Assembly (NCBI GenBank): GCA_003049485.1
Contig: PYST01000006.1
Coordinates: 186,001-250,000 of the forward strand
Direction of reading: 5' to 3'
Source: Ophioceras dolichostomum
Lineage: Eukaryota > Ascomycota > Sordariomycetes > Magnaporthales > Ophioceraceae
Length of the DNA: 64,000 nucleotides
A program made the translations under genes and the position numbers. The notes under the pieces were generated by a model. The model ran no database searches, had not been told where the DNA came from, and was given only the letters and a program-made list of their open reading frames with translations. Of this stretch, positions 54,249-64,000 are shown piece after piece. The number at the start of each line of letters is the position of its first letter. Positions within the stretch are counted from its first letter, which is position 1.

Positions 54249-56015
54249 GTTGGTTTGAGAGCTTAGGAGCCAAAGTGAAGAGGATCCGCGATTGAGGCTT
54301 GCACCATGTGCAACTGTTAAGAAATTGGTAAGGAAATTGGTAGAGGAGCGGGGAGCGGCCAGCCAACTGCGCTGATGGATTTCTGAGAGAGTCTGCTTGG
54401 TTGAGGTCCGTGCAGTTCAACGGTATCACGTGCACGCGCCGCCAACCAGTCCACCCGCTCCCCCACGCCCCCATGACCCCCCTGTCCTTTTGTTCCCTCC
54501 CAGCAGCTCAATGGATTGCATTCACCTCCTCTCCCACCGCAAACTAGCGCATTCGCCATCTACTTGCTTGCTCTTTATTCTCTTCTTTTGCTCCCTCTTA
54601 TTCGCCATTATTCCTCGCTGCAACCCCAAATGCAGGATGACAGGACCGAATCAGGCCACGAATGGTCTTGGCGCCTGCGACTGATTCACAAACGAGGCAC
54701 CCAGCAATGGCTCAGTGGCCTCCGGCTGGTGGTGTGCGGACCCACCAAATCATGTGCTTTGGTGCCAATATCGCGTAGAACCGGAGCTGCGTCTGCGCAT
54801 CCGGCCGCACAGTGTCGCGTCTGGGTCCGGCCAACCCCCTCCTTTTCAGACTTCTCTGTCCCCAACAAAATCCGACATCCCAGCCCCCTCATTTCATTTG
54901 CCTCCCGAACAGGATGACTCGAATGAGTCACACGTTTCAAGACCCCCTTTTTTTTGCTCCCACGCCTCCCCGCAAGCCTCACAGGGCATCGCAAATGTGC
55001 GATTTGCGTATTGACTTTTTTTTTTTTTTCCCCTGCCCTCCTCTTTGCTTCTTTGCCTTGGCCATCCCCTTTCCGCCCCCTCTCTTAGGAGGAAAGAGTG
55101 GGGACGCAGCCCTGTTGCGTCCACTCAGGTCATAGACTGCCCCTCCAAGTCGTCGAGGATGTTCTGTTGGTCTGAGAGCTCAGGTGCCCTGGCAACCATG
55201 GGAGTGGGCAAAGGATGCACGGCAAACTAACCACTTTACGCGGGTTGCCGCGTTGCCTCCTTCTGCCTCACCCCACCTTCGCGTTTCCCTTGCCTGCACC
55301 GACTAAGGCCAGCCTGCAGTCTCACTGTGTGCTTGTCGGTCTCGCTGTTGGCGCAAACCATATCTTCGCATCGTCTCGGTGTATTGCTATCTAAGAATAG
55401 GCCTGAGCGGATTGTTCAGGCTTCTGTGCGATCTGGCTTGTACAGCACGGTAGTAGCGTGTTTCCTCTCTGGCTGAGAGAAGGATGCAAGCACGGGAATT
55501 CTTCTTCGGCAGCCTCAGCTCGAAGGTTCCTAGTCCGGATTACTGCCGATTTAGCTATGGCCCCGAGCCGATCATTTCTGCTTGGCACACAGTGGTAACC
55601 TACGGAGACTTAGAACAGTGCTCCATCGCTGTTTGTAGGTGCAACAGCCATTGCCCATACCTTCGGTGCTATGGTACTTTGGTTGGGCCGACCTATATTA
55701 CTTCCGTTGCCTCCCCAGCCCTATTTCGTGCCTTCCCACACTCTCCCAATTACGTGACTCATGATAGCTTCTTGCCTCGTTTTTTCTTTCTAGTTGCGCG
55801 ACCCATTTTATCGCTCCATCCACGGATTCATATTGCCGGTTCCATCCTACTCTCCGTCGCTGTTTGCGTGTCCTACCATCTCGTCATCCTCCTCCTCGCC
55901 GGCTGCTCCCACCAGTCCTCCTCAAGGCTAGATCAGCAAGGCCGACGGAGAGCCAGCAGAAGAGAAAAAAATCCAACGCACCCGTCGAAGCCCCGTCGAA
56001 GCACAAGCCGCCACC
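54249..56015. other. Divergent intergenic region within the Myb-like cluster
   Basis: About 1.8 kb between the AT-hook gene (minus) and the next plus-strand gene. Pyrimidine-rich on the plus strand, with a T run at about 55,016-55,029. The 180-codon ORF at 55484-56026 lacks domain features and overlaps the next start, so I treat it as leader DNA. Confidence 0.45.
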
Positions 56016-56922
56016 ATGTCCGCTAACAACGACAATGCCATGGCGAGGTTCTTGTTTGCGATTCTGCGGCAGAAGAATTTGAAGGATGTAAGACTAGAAT
56101 TGTTTAGACCCCAACCCTCGATCTTTGATGATTCTGATGCTGATAATAATTCGCTCCGTCTAGATCGACTGGAACCAAGTCGCCAACGATCCCGTCCTGA
56201 CGCAGCCTATCTCCAACGGCCACGCTGCCAGAATGCGGTACAGCCGCTTCCGGACGGCCATGCTTGGCCTTGAGCCTCAGCGTCGGAATCGTACAAGCGT
56301 TGCCAAGTCTCGACCCTCATCGAAGTCGAAGAAGGGCTCAACCGAACTCAAGTCGAAGAAGGAGGAGACCGCCAACCAGGAGGACCAGGAGATTGTCGAG
56401 CAAGAGGCTGCGAAGGCGGCGCCCGTTCCGAACCGTAACGCCTCCCCCTCCAGGATCAAGCAGGAGATGTTCCAGCCCGCTGCGACCCGCAAATCCACCA
56501 CAGGCTCGGCGGCCACGATGACGACAACGTCAGCGATTGCGGTGGCTACCGCAGCGATGTTCTCGGACGGCCATGCACATTACCAGGGCAGGTTGCTGAC
56601 TCCCTGCAGCGACACGGACATGATCATGGCGCCCCAGGGCTACGCCGGGAGCCCTGCGAGCGACATGATGCCGCCCGAAACCCCGTTCGACTTCGTGAAT
56701 CCCGCTCATTGTAGTGATGAGCATGGGTCGTGGCACCACCATAGCCCGACTTATCCGGCCTTTGGCTCAATGGCCTGCGAGCTGGACTTCTCGGCTGGGC
56801 TGTGCGAGCCGGACCCTCACCAGCCGGAGGAGCTGTGCATTCCCGCTGCCGCCATGGAGCCCAACGTTGGTCATGCCGGCGTAAAGCACGAGGGGTGGGA
56901 TTCCCCTCACTATTCCATCTAA
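56016..56922 (+). CDS. Myb/SANT-like protein with long tail carrying SUMO-consensus sites
   Basis: Exons 56016-56087 and 56164-56922 join in phase to 276 aa. The domain is MARFLFAILRQKNLKDIDWN, QVANDPVLTQPISNGHAARM and RYSRFRTAMLGLEPQRRNRT, with the intron between the first two helices. The tail has a basic region (SVAKSRPSSKSKKGS), then SRIKQEMFQP and GVKHEGWDSP, two Psi-K-x-E sites, and a His/Pro/Asp-rich end (WHHHSPTYPAFGS, CELDFSAGLCEPD) resembling an activation-type or low-complexity segment. The longest member of the cluster. It faces the AT-hook gene. Function beyond probable DNA binding cannot be given. Confidence 0.8.
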
Positions 56923-57927
56923 GGCCACGCAGAACGTTCCGGATGCGGCAAGTTGCTTGCGCCCCTGAGCATTGTGGCCTTAGTGGATGGCGAATACTGG
57001 TTATTACTGGGCCGTCCGGATACGAGCTTGACGCCTGCACCGATGCTACACAGGATGGTTACTGGCGGGCCGAGGAACTGTTGCTTTTCTTTTCCTGGGA
57101 CGAGATACATAATTTTCTGCTTTTCATTTTTTTCGGTCGTGGCGTTTCTACCTGGTTTCTGAGCTTCGCGCGTCGATATCGATATCGTCCTCCTAATGCT
57201 CAGATTTCGATCCTTTGCCCTTTTCATTACGAAACAAATCCCACTCTGATAGAGAGGCGTATGGTATCTGGTTGGATGGTTCGGGTGACTCTCAGTCTCG
57301 TTTGAGTTGATTTTGCTTCTTCTGGGTGGGCTACGAACTATTAGGATTTCATGACATAACGCACTTCCATCGCTGCCTTTTTCATTCATCGCTTCATTCC
57401 GTTGCTTTCGTAGGTGCCGCCGCGTGAAGGTGATCGACCGATTTATTTCTCGCCGCATGAGACGCATGCTTTGGTCGCTTTCTCGCTAATCAGTGAATTT
57501 CGTCCTCGAATGCTGCCTAGGTCAGGTATCTGGGTCCACGGGCACGGCGGATAGATTTTGGTTTGGTTGCCGTAGTTCCCTCTCGCTCTTTCCTCAAACG
57601 ACCGTGGCCGTCCAGAATATCTTTCCGTCGTCCCCCAAGTCCAATTCTCGCTGCCACCTCTTCACCACAGCCCAAATCCGTCGCCTTATGCCCATGCCAA
57701 TTTACTTCCACTCCGAACGTCCGCCAACACAATCTGCATCAATCAACACAGATTCCCTCAGCAATTTCCATCCCGCACTTGCCACCGCCGACGTCCTACA
57801 AAAGCCAAGCAGACCCCAAGAAAGCATCTAGTGAGCAAACATACCCATCCGAAGGCATTCTTCTGTTGTACAAGGTTGCCATATTGAACTCTCACGCAGG
57901 AATCTCAACGTCACACTTCAAATCATC
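56923..57927. other. Intergenic within the Myb-like cluster
   Basis: Between two plus-strand Myb-like genes. C- and T-rich toward the second start. No gene seen. Confidence 0.45.
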
Positions 57928-58572
57928 ATGGCATCCGAGACCGCCAAGAAGATGGTCGAGCCTACTGCGCAGGAGGCTTACTTCTTCTTATACATCCTGA
58001 AGAACCTGAAGAACAAGCCGGACGTGGACTGGGAGGCGGTCGCCCAGGACGCCAATTTCAAGAATGGAGCCACTGCCAGCGTGAGTTACCCACCCTCCTC
58101 GCAGCCTCGCCTTCCATTTCAGTTCGTCTGAAACGGATCAGATCCTCTGCAGAGACGCTCGCTGCTGTCCTCTTCTGTGACCTTCACCCAATCCCTGCCA
58201 AACGTGCAACTGACCTTCCCGACACAGGCTCGCTTCCGTCAGATCAAGCAGAAGCTAGGCTTCAACACCAATAATCTTAACCCCCCCGCCTCGACCAAGG
58301 TTCAGAAGGGCGAGAAATCTCCCGGAGCCCGCGTCCGCAAGACGCCCGCCACTCCTCGCAAGAGGAAGGCCAAGGGGGAGGAGGACGTCTCGCCTGCCAT
58401 GAAGAAGGAGGGAATTGACGAGAAGGAGGGAATTGACGAGAAGGAGGGAATAGACGAGGAGCAGGCGCCGCAGACTCCCATCCAGGCCACAGGCTTCGAG
58501 TTGGCCACATCGCCGGAGATCAAGCCGGAGGACGAGCCGGCTCAGACCTACAATGGCTATGCCTTCGCCTGA
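57928..58572 (+). CDS. Small Myb/SANT-like protein (RFRQIKQKLG class) with in-frame acidic repeat
   Basis: Exons 57928-58080 and 58228-58572 join in phase to 165 aa. The domain is AQEAYFFLYILKNLKNKPDV, DWEAVAQDANFKNGATAS and ARFRQIKQKLGFNTNN, closely related to the single-exon gene at 48245-48712; the intron falls just before helix 3. The tail has RKTPATPRKRKAKGE, then MKKEGIDEKEGIDEKEGIDE, produced by three 18-bp units, and EIKPEDEPAQ. MKKE and IKPE fit the SUMO consensus. Both relatives share the basic-then-acidic tail layout. Confidence 0.83.
58408..58461 (+). repeat. Three 18-bp in-frame repeats in the RFRQIKQKLG-class gene
   Basis: Units start at 58408, 58426 and 58444 (GAGGGAATTGACGAGAAG; the third has two changes). 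Each codes for EGIDEK or a variant, so copy-number change would alter the acidic tail without breaking the frame. Confidence 0.9.
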
Positions 58573-59459
58573 TTGCCATTTGTTCCCGTTCACCCACGGT
58601 CCAGCCTATAGCCGGTGTTTCCGCTGGGAGCACGGTCAGGTTCATTGGAGGATGGGTCATCGGCGGCGGACTGGTCACTGGCGGAGAACTGGGCCAGCGG
58701 CACTCACAGTAGCATAGACTCTCCTTCTCCCTATCACCACTTATTTTGTTGTGCTTTGGGATCTGTCTTGTTCTCTTCTGCCTTTCACAATCGCACTCAT
58801 TTGATTACCTTGCGTTGCGATCAATTGATCTTGGGCCTTGATCCGGAGGTGGATTCATGAGTATCTGAGACGATCACTACCTAGGTAGGTAAATGGACAC
58901 AACCCGGTTACGAATTCGTGAGCGAAATAGCAGGACAGAGGCTGGTTGACAGACACGTGAAAAGATGTTGATAGCTTTGAGCGGAAGAACGAAAAGTGCA
59001 TATAGAGGCATCGTTCCTCCGGCACAGGGTAGATCACAATACATTACTCATTACTCATCGCATCACCTTTCATAGCCTCACATTTTTGTGCGGAGAGTGC
59101 CTTGTTTTCCTTATCGCCTTGATGGTTCAGGACTACCTGAAGACGGGCAGTCGAAAAACACTAAGCCCATTAGTTGGTCCTCAGGGACACGGGATGTCTG
59201 GCATCTCTTCCAACCTTCCTAACCGAAATCGAAGCGTTTGCAGAGCTATCACGAAATCGTTCTCTTTTTAGCCAGAGAGAAACGAGAAAACAGACCAGAT
59301 TTTCCTCGAACCATCTTAAAGTCCTCCGAATATCGTGTCACCCACTAAACCTGCGTGAAAGCTTGGAAAAAGAAACCAAGACCATGGTGAGAGAAGAATG
59401 GCCCCCAATGTAAAAAAAAGAAAGATGCGTGCCACAGCAAGGGATCTGCAAGCGACTAG
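58573..59459. other. Convergent 3' regions within the Myb-like cluster
   Basis: Contains an ACCTAGGT palindrome at 58879-58886. No gene seen. Confidence 0.5.
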
Positions 59460-60020
59460 TTAGATGTTGTTCGCAGGGGTGAACTCATCGGAAGCAACAT
59501 CCTCCTCCTTAATGACCTCCGCCTCGTTGCCCTTCTCATCAACGGTATCATCGCTCTCGCCGTAGTCCTGGGGCTTGGCGGAAGCGCGCTTTGGCGTCTC
59601 TCGCTTGCGACGCTTTAGGTCGGGCGGGGATGGGAGCTCGTCACTGGGCGTGTCGTCCGCCGAGTCGCCATATGTGTGGCGAGCCCGAGCCAGAGGCTGC
59701 TTTCGCTTGCGGGGCGTGCTCGTAGATCCGGGAGCGAATGTAGATGCTCCGGATATCTTGCTCTTGTGCTCCTTCATTATCTTTTTACTCCAGCGGCTCC
59801 TGTCGTATCCGTAAGCGCATTAGCAATCGTGTAGGTCAAGAGCGTTCCGTTGGAGATTCCGAACGTCAACTTACGAAAGCGCCTCCTTTGAGAAGGAGTA
59901 TCCCCACTCCACCATAATCTTGTGAGCCTTCGACCAGTCCGGCCGGACTGGAACGTTGCTGGTGGCGACAAGAATGGCCATGAGAAGATCGCGCTCCGCC
60001 GCTCCGTCCCAGTGAGACAT
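59460..60020 (-). CDS. Myb/SANT-like protein (WDGAAERDLL class), last of the cluster
   Basis: Exons 59875-60020 and 59460-59799 join in phase to 161 aa. The domain starts directly: MSHWDGAAERDLLMAILVAT, VRPDWSKAHKIMVEWGYSFS, KEALS then the phase-2 intron (75 nt), and RWSKKIMKEHKSKISG. The intron position equals that of the array modules. The tail holds STPRKRKQPLARARH and PPDLKRRKRETPKRAS (basic) and an acidic end with EVIKEEDVASDEF (SUMO consensus IKEE). This complete two-exon gene shows the ancestral layout from which the array's first exons appear to derive. Confidence 0.8.
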
Positions 60021-61285
60021 GGTGACGATTGTTTCCTTGAAGTGTCTTCAGAGGCGGGTGAGATTTGAGATCAGTATAGCGGACTCTTTGTTCGGGAAAG
60101 TGCGAAGCAGTGAGATTCAGATACCTACAGGTGCCTGACAAAGGTCGACGTAAGTGGCACACTCTCGTGAGACTGATTGGTGCAGCACGAGGTCGAAGCT
60201 GGGTGAAGACCGCTTCTTTCTTGTGGATGGTACGGACTGTAGGATGGGAATGGGGAGTTTTTGCGTCGCAGACTGGAAGAATGATAACAGAGAGTGGTGT
60301 AGGCGCAACGGCAATACAGGGAAGCGTACGTCGGTAGAATAGTGCAGACGAGAACGAACGGTGCGTGATAAGTGTCGTACGTGATAGGTGTCGCAAGTGG
60401 CAGGAAAGGGAATGACTGGCACAGGGGAGATTGAAGAGACGGGGGTGAGCTGAATGGTGCTGCGGGCGTCCTGGAGGAGGAAAGTGCGGGCTGGGAGACT
60501 CGGGGAAGGAGCGAGGAGGAGCCGCCGGCCACACAGATATGCCGCCGGAGATATGGACCGTGAAACTCGGGATCGAGACCCCGTCCGCTCGCCCTAGATG
60601 TGATCTGGAGTCGATCTGACCTGATGGGATGAATGGATCTTGGATGAACTCGCTTCAGGTATCAATATGTGTACTGAGGTAGTTAGAGCTAGATACGTTA
60701 GTACCTGCTTATCTGCTACGAGGCCGGCCCCTTCGTGGCATGAGATATCATCGTTTGTCTCCAAATGGGCATATCATCGATCGAGCATTGGAGGCGTTGA
60801 GCAGAATACGGATGGGAGATCGGCCGTCGAGATGGGAGTTAACCTAGCTGGGACTTATTCAATCCGTCGTATTTACTGCTCTTCTGCGTGTTGGGTTAGG
60901 ATAACTTGATTGTTGCTCGATAGTGGTGGAGGGGGCTCGCCTCTCGCCCTGCTTGCAACCCAGTGTACGATTGACCGGTACGTTGGCATCGACGACGCTT
61001 CTAATACTTATGAAGATCTCCAGGGATGGAGACTGTATTGTTCTTGATGATTAGGCGAGCGTGGAAGTGAGCCGTGACCTTCTGTAGGTGACACTAGGAA
61101 AGGTGCTAGGTCGAATAATAGCGCGCAAGACCTCCGGTCACGATGGTCGATATCATTACGACTAAGGGCCGAACCAGTCCTCCGCTCCGACTCCTCCGTA
61201 CCTAGGTATCCATAGCAGACAAACATGTCCCAAACGCCTGACGAAGACCACGTGAAATATGCCGATATGTGGAACATGAAGCCAA
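60021..61285. other. Intergenic at the right border of the Myb-like cluster
   Basis: About 1.3 kb before the Ufd1 stop. Has a TACCTAGGTA palindrome at 61199-61208. No gene is supported. Confidence 0.45.
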
Positions 61286-62609
61286 TTACCTCTTGCCGTC
61301 AAGCCGCCGGCCATCGCCATCCGGCTTCTTCTTCTCAGGGGTCGACGCGCGCTCATCTCCATCCCCCTTCCGCTTGGCCACGCCTCGTAGAGTCTGGCCC
61401 TGGCCGGCGAAGTGCGGGCGCTGCGCGTTCTCTTTCTCTTCCTCCTTCTCAGCGTCAGTCTTGACTGGCTTGATCTCGTAGCCAAAGAAGAGCTTGTTCG
61501 GAGGCAGCCGCAGTGGCATAGGCCCGTTGGTGCGGCGGAGGAGGGCCTGTGGTGTCTCCTTTGCGTTCGCCGACGCACCGGCCACGGGAGTGGAGGGCTT
61601 TGGGGTCGGGGCCTTGCTCCCCTTGCGGCTTCCAATGCGATTACCCTCGCCCAGGAAGTTAGAGGCAGCCGTCTTGGCGGTGCCGGGGGCAATCGCGTCG
61701 TAGTTGATGGCCTGGGCCATGCCGCCTTGGCTGTGGAGGAGGCCTCCCGCGGGCAGGCCGCCCCCCCTGGCGCTCCGAGGCGTGCTCGTGCCGCTGCCCT
61801 TCTGCCTCTCCGGCTCGACATAGCCGACAGGTGGCGCGAAGTCGACCGAAACGTCCGTCTCGATCATGCTCACACCCATCTTAGCGGACTCGGGCTTGAC
61901 GTCGAGCACGGCCATCTCGTAGACATCGTCATTGTACTCGAAGCTGAACACATCGCCCTTGGTCAAGGTGGCGAAATTCCGGAACGCCTTCTCCAGCACG
62001 GCTCTGGGATCGCTGATGTCTAGGAAGCGCACCGACTGTGGCTGTAGCTTCACAAGGCGCGCCAGTTCCAGTGAAGTTGACTTGATCTGGATCATGTCTC
62101 CCACGTCCAAAAGCAGCGTTTGCATCATCTATAGCTCATATGTTAGTCGGTTGTTTCCCACGTACACGTGCGCGCTGGGCACAAGATTTGCATGATCCCC
62201 CACACGGGATTTGTTCGGTTGTACGAACCCACTGTGGCAGATACGCCCTGCCTTCCTCGGCGACAAACTCTAGGACTCCAGAATGCGTGTGTCGGTCGTT
62301 TTCGCCGTTGATAAGCTCCATGAGCAGCGGCCATTGGACGTGCAACTTCGAGACCTTGTCCAGCGCGGACGCGGGGAGGAAGATCTTGGAACCGTGATTC
62401 AGCTCGGGCCTCTCGCTCCCGGGAGCCATCACCATGGGGTAGCATCGGTAGTATTCGTCAAAACGCTGGACGATGGGGCGCCGACCTCCCCGCATCATCG
62501 GCGGGTACATATTATCTGGGTGAAACTAGACGTACGGAGTAAATACAGGCGGTTAGTGAAGGCTATGAAGAAGGGACGGGAATGAACTGGCGGCGAGAAA
62601 GCTCACCAT
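61286..62609 (-). CDS. ufd1: Ufd1, ubiquitin-recognition subunit of the Cdc48-Ufd1-Npl4 complex
   Basis: Coding exons 62607-62609 (ATG only), 62229-62525 and 61286-62128 join in phase to 380 aa. The start MFHPDNMYPPMMRGG fits after GTGAGC/CTAAC/TCTAG splicing. The double-psi beta-barrel N-domain shows FDEYYRCYPMVMAPG, GSKIFLPASALDKVSKL, GVLEFVAEEGRAYLPQWM and KLQPQSVRFLDISDPRAVLE. VGVSMIETDVSVDFAPPVGY-type blocks follow. The C-terminus has an SHP box, HFAGQGQTLRG, which docks on the Cdc48 N-domain. Ufd1 helps Cdc48 unfold ubiquitinated proteins, including in ER-associated degradation. It is divergent from Lin1. Confidence 0.95.
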
Positions 62610-63163
62610 CTTCTTTGCAGAGCTTGTTCGAGCGGATCGAAGGTCGGAATATGCGATCGCAGGCTACGCTGTCAAAAGAGCCTCCTTCTTCTCAGGGTTT
62701 CCAAGCTTTGTTGAAAAGTGTTGTCGCAGAGTGTGCAAGAATTTGTATTGTGGCGATCGATTTTTGAGAGATTGCGGCTGTATGTCAGGCAACGACGGAG
62801 GCAACGACTTTGGGGTTTGATGACGAAACAGCCAGCAAAGCATCAGCAAGCCAACGGCGGAAGCTTAGAAGCCTTGTGCTGCTAAATGTTACCTGAGTAC
62901 CCCGCTGTGGAGTCACATTTGAGCTGTGTTCGCGCACAAGGTGCGCTCCACCTGTGTCTTCAAAGTGAACCACATGCACCCAGCTCCGCGACATCACCTG
63001 AACTCAGCTCTGCAAATAACAACCTGGAACCTAGACGGCAACGGTCTTTCATTTTTTAATCGACGCTCCTGAAGGGCCCCTTCGAATCTTGCGCACTTCC
63101 TCTATCTTTGTGCTTGGATCTAGATGTGCTCCCCGACGGATCCCCATCCCTGCCACTTACGCC
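62610..63163. promoter_or_regulatory. Divergent promoter region of Ufd1 and Lin1
   Basis: About 550 bp between the two start codons; no clear known element. Confidence 0.4.
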
Positions 63164-64000
63164 ATGTCTGCCAGACACACCCTCGCGAGACCGAAACGCG
63201 CCGGTGAGGCTTTCGCCAGGTCTCACCATGGGGAGCGAGACAGAGGGGAAACTGAGGCGAGGGGTGTGCCTTCTAAGAAGGTCAAGTTCGACGTCCGCAA
63301 CCCGTCCTCCCTGGCAGCAGACGCTCGCGAGGAAGACGACGTGCTTGACGCAGATGTCATTGGCAAAGGAGGCGGCCTAGCCACGAAGCGTGGGGCCGTG
63401 AACATTGACGGCTACGACAGCGACTCGGACAACGAAAACTTCGATGCGCGTGCCGACGCGAAATCCTCACGCAGTGGTGACAAGCCCCTAAACATATTGG
63501 ACCAGCTTGACAACTACGACTCGAGGCTGAAGGGGGGCAGCTCCTCAAACAAGGGAGGTGGCGGCGGCGGCGACGACGACGGCGACGACGACGATATGTT
63601 TGCAGGGGGTGACGGGGAGAATGAGGTAACCGGTAACGTCTCTGAGAGAGGGCGTAAAGGAAAGGATGTGCACTTTTTGGACAACGATGCCATTGAGGGC
63701 CAAGATCACTCAAGCAAGAGCGGTGGCCATATCATCCTACACAGGGAAGAAAGTAGCGAAGACGACGACGACGCAGAGCTGGCCATCGCAGAACAAGAGG
63801 TCGATGAGGAAGTCGGAGCCGGTGGCCTGAAGCGACATGCGCCCAAGATCGATGCCTTCAATATGAGACAGGAGCAGGAAGAGGGGGCGTTCGACGAGGC
63901 AGGCAACTTCATCCGGAAGGCTGCTGATGCCGATGAGGTTCACGACAGGTGGCTGGACGGCATCAAGAAGAAAGACATGAAGAAGGCGGCTGCCGCTCAC
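63164..64000 (+). CDS. lin1: Lin1/CD2BP2-like U5 snRNP protein, N-terminal part
   Basis: The frame from ATG 63164 runs open to the right edge (279 codons), so the C-terminal GYF domain lies outside. It shows the Lin1/CD2BP2 N-terminal pattern: basic start, KKVKFDVRNPSSL, ATKRGAVNIDGYDSDSDNEN, an acidic Gly/Asp low-complexity stretch (GGGGGGDDDGDDDDMF), VHFLDNDAIEGQDHSSKSGG, and the best-conserved part GGLKRHAPKIDAFNMRQEQE with EAGNFIRKAADADEVHDRWL. The yeast and human proteins are components of the U5 snRNP or tri-snRNP. The short charged repeats are typical of the disordered family N-terminus. No intron is needed in the visible part. Confidence 0.92.
   Translation, partial: MSARHTLARPKRAGEAFARSHHGERDRGETEARGVPSKKVKFDVRNPSSLAADAREEDDVLDADVIGKGGGLATKRGAVNIDGYDSDSDNENFDARADAKSSRSGDKPLNILDQLDNYDSRLKGGSSSNKGGGGGGDDDGDDDDMFAGGDGENEVTGNVSERGRKGKDVHFLDNDAIEGQDHSSKSGGHIILHREESSEDDDDAELAIAEQEVDEEVGAGGLKRHAPKIDAFNMRQEQEEGAFDEAGNFIRKAADADEVHDRWLDGIKKKDMKKAAAAH

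Noticed and set aside
55484..56026. 180-codon plus-strand ORF with hydrophobic stretches
   Set aside because: No family pattern; it runs past the well-supported ATG at 56016 in a different frame and lies in pyrimidine-rich leader DNA, which produces hydrophobic frames.
60540..60600. tRNA-like B-box (GGGATCGAGACCCC)
   Set aside because: No A-box or foldable cloverleaf is seen around it.

Overview
The window is nuclear DNA of a filamentous ascomycete, most likely a Sordariomycete. Genes carry short GT-AG introns (mostly 50-120 bp), pyrimidine-rich leaders and A at -3 of the start codon. The proteins are typical of Pezizomycotina: a complex I 78 kDa subunit closely matching that of Neurospora, a Byr4 septation regulator, a Zn2Cys6 regulator, a KPWE-motif peroxisomal factor and small fungal Myb-like proteins. 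The genus cannot be fixed from this sequence. Exon coordinates were read by eye from splice motifs and reading-frame phase, so an individual boundary could be off by a base or more.

Layout. 0-16 kb: a GH63-like protein (cut by the left edge), a mitochondrial PP2C phosphatase, a PEX39-like KPWE protein, the NADH dehydrogenase 78 kDa subunit, an unknown protein, a membrane-anchored acyl-CoA-binding protein (Atg37/ACBD5 type), an Rnt1-like RNase III, and mitoribosomal mS33. 17-33 kb: a Pumilio protein, the SelO/Fmp40 AMPylase, an aldo-keto reductase, XRCC4 and Byr4. 33-46 kb: Get5, cofilin, Hsp60, a divergent short-chain dehydrogenase / Zn2Cys6 regulator pair, and a coiled-coil protein of unknown function. 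61-64 kb: Ufd1 and, divergent from it, the start of Lin1/CD2BP2.

The unusual part lies between about 46.9 and 60.0 kb. Here housekeeping genes give way to small Myb/SANT-like proteins with basic, acidic and SUMO-consensus tails: at least twelve domain copies on both strands. Inside it (49.6-52.3 kb, minus strand) five successive first-exon-like modules lie upstream of a sixth. Each has its own ATG, a Trp/Leu-patterned domain and a GTA-type splice donor in phase 2, but only one recognisable C-terminal exon (QHLQKLRRK) follows the whole array. This looks like a variable-first-exon / constant-last-exon locus for DNA-binding proteins. In-frame chaining of modules, or decayed partial duplications, remain possible. 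RNA junction data would decide.

Functional threads: mitochondrial respiration and quality control (complex I, PDH phosphatase type PP2C, Hsp60, mS33, SelO); peroxisome biology (PEX39-like, Atg37-like); protein targeting and turnover (Get5, Ufd1); RNA processing and control (RNase III, Pumilio, Lin1); DNA repair (XRCC4); cell division and actin (Byr4, cofilin).
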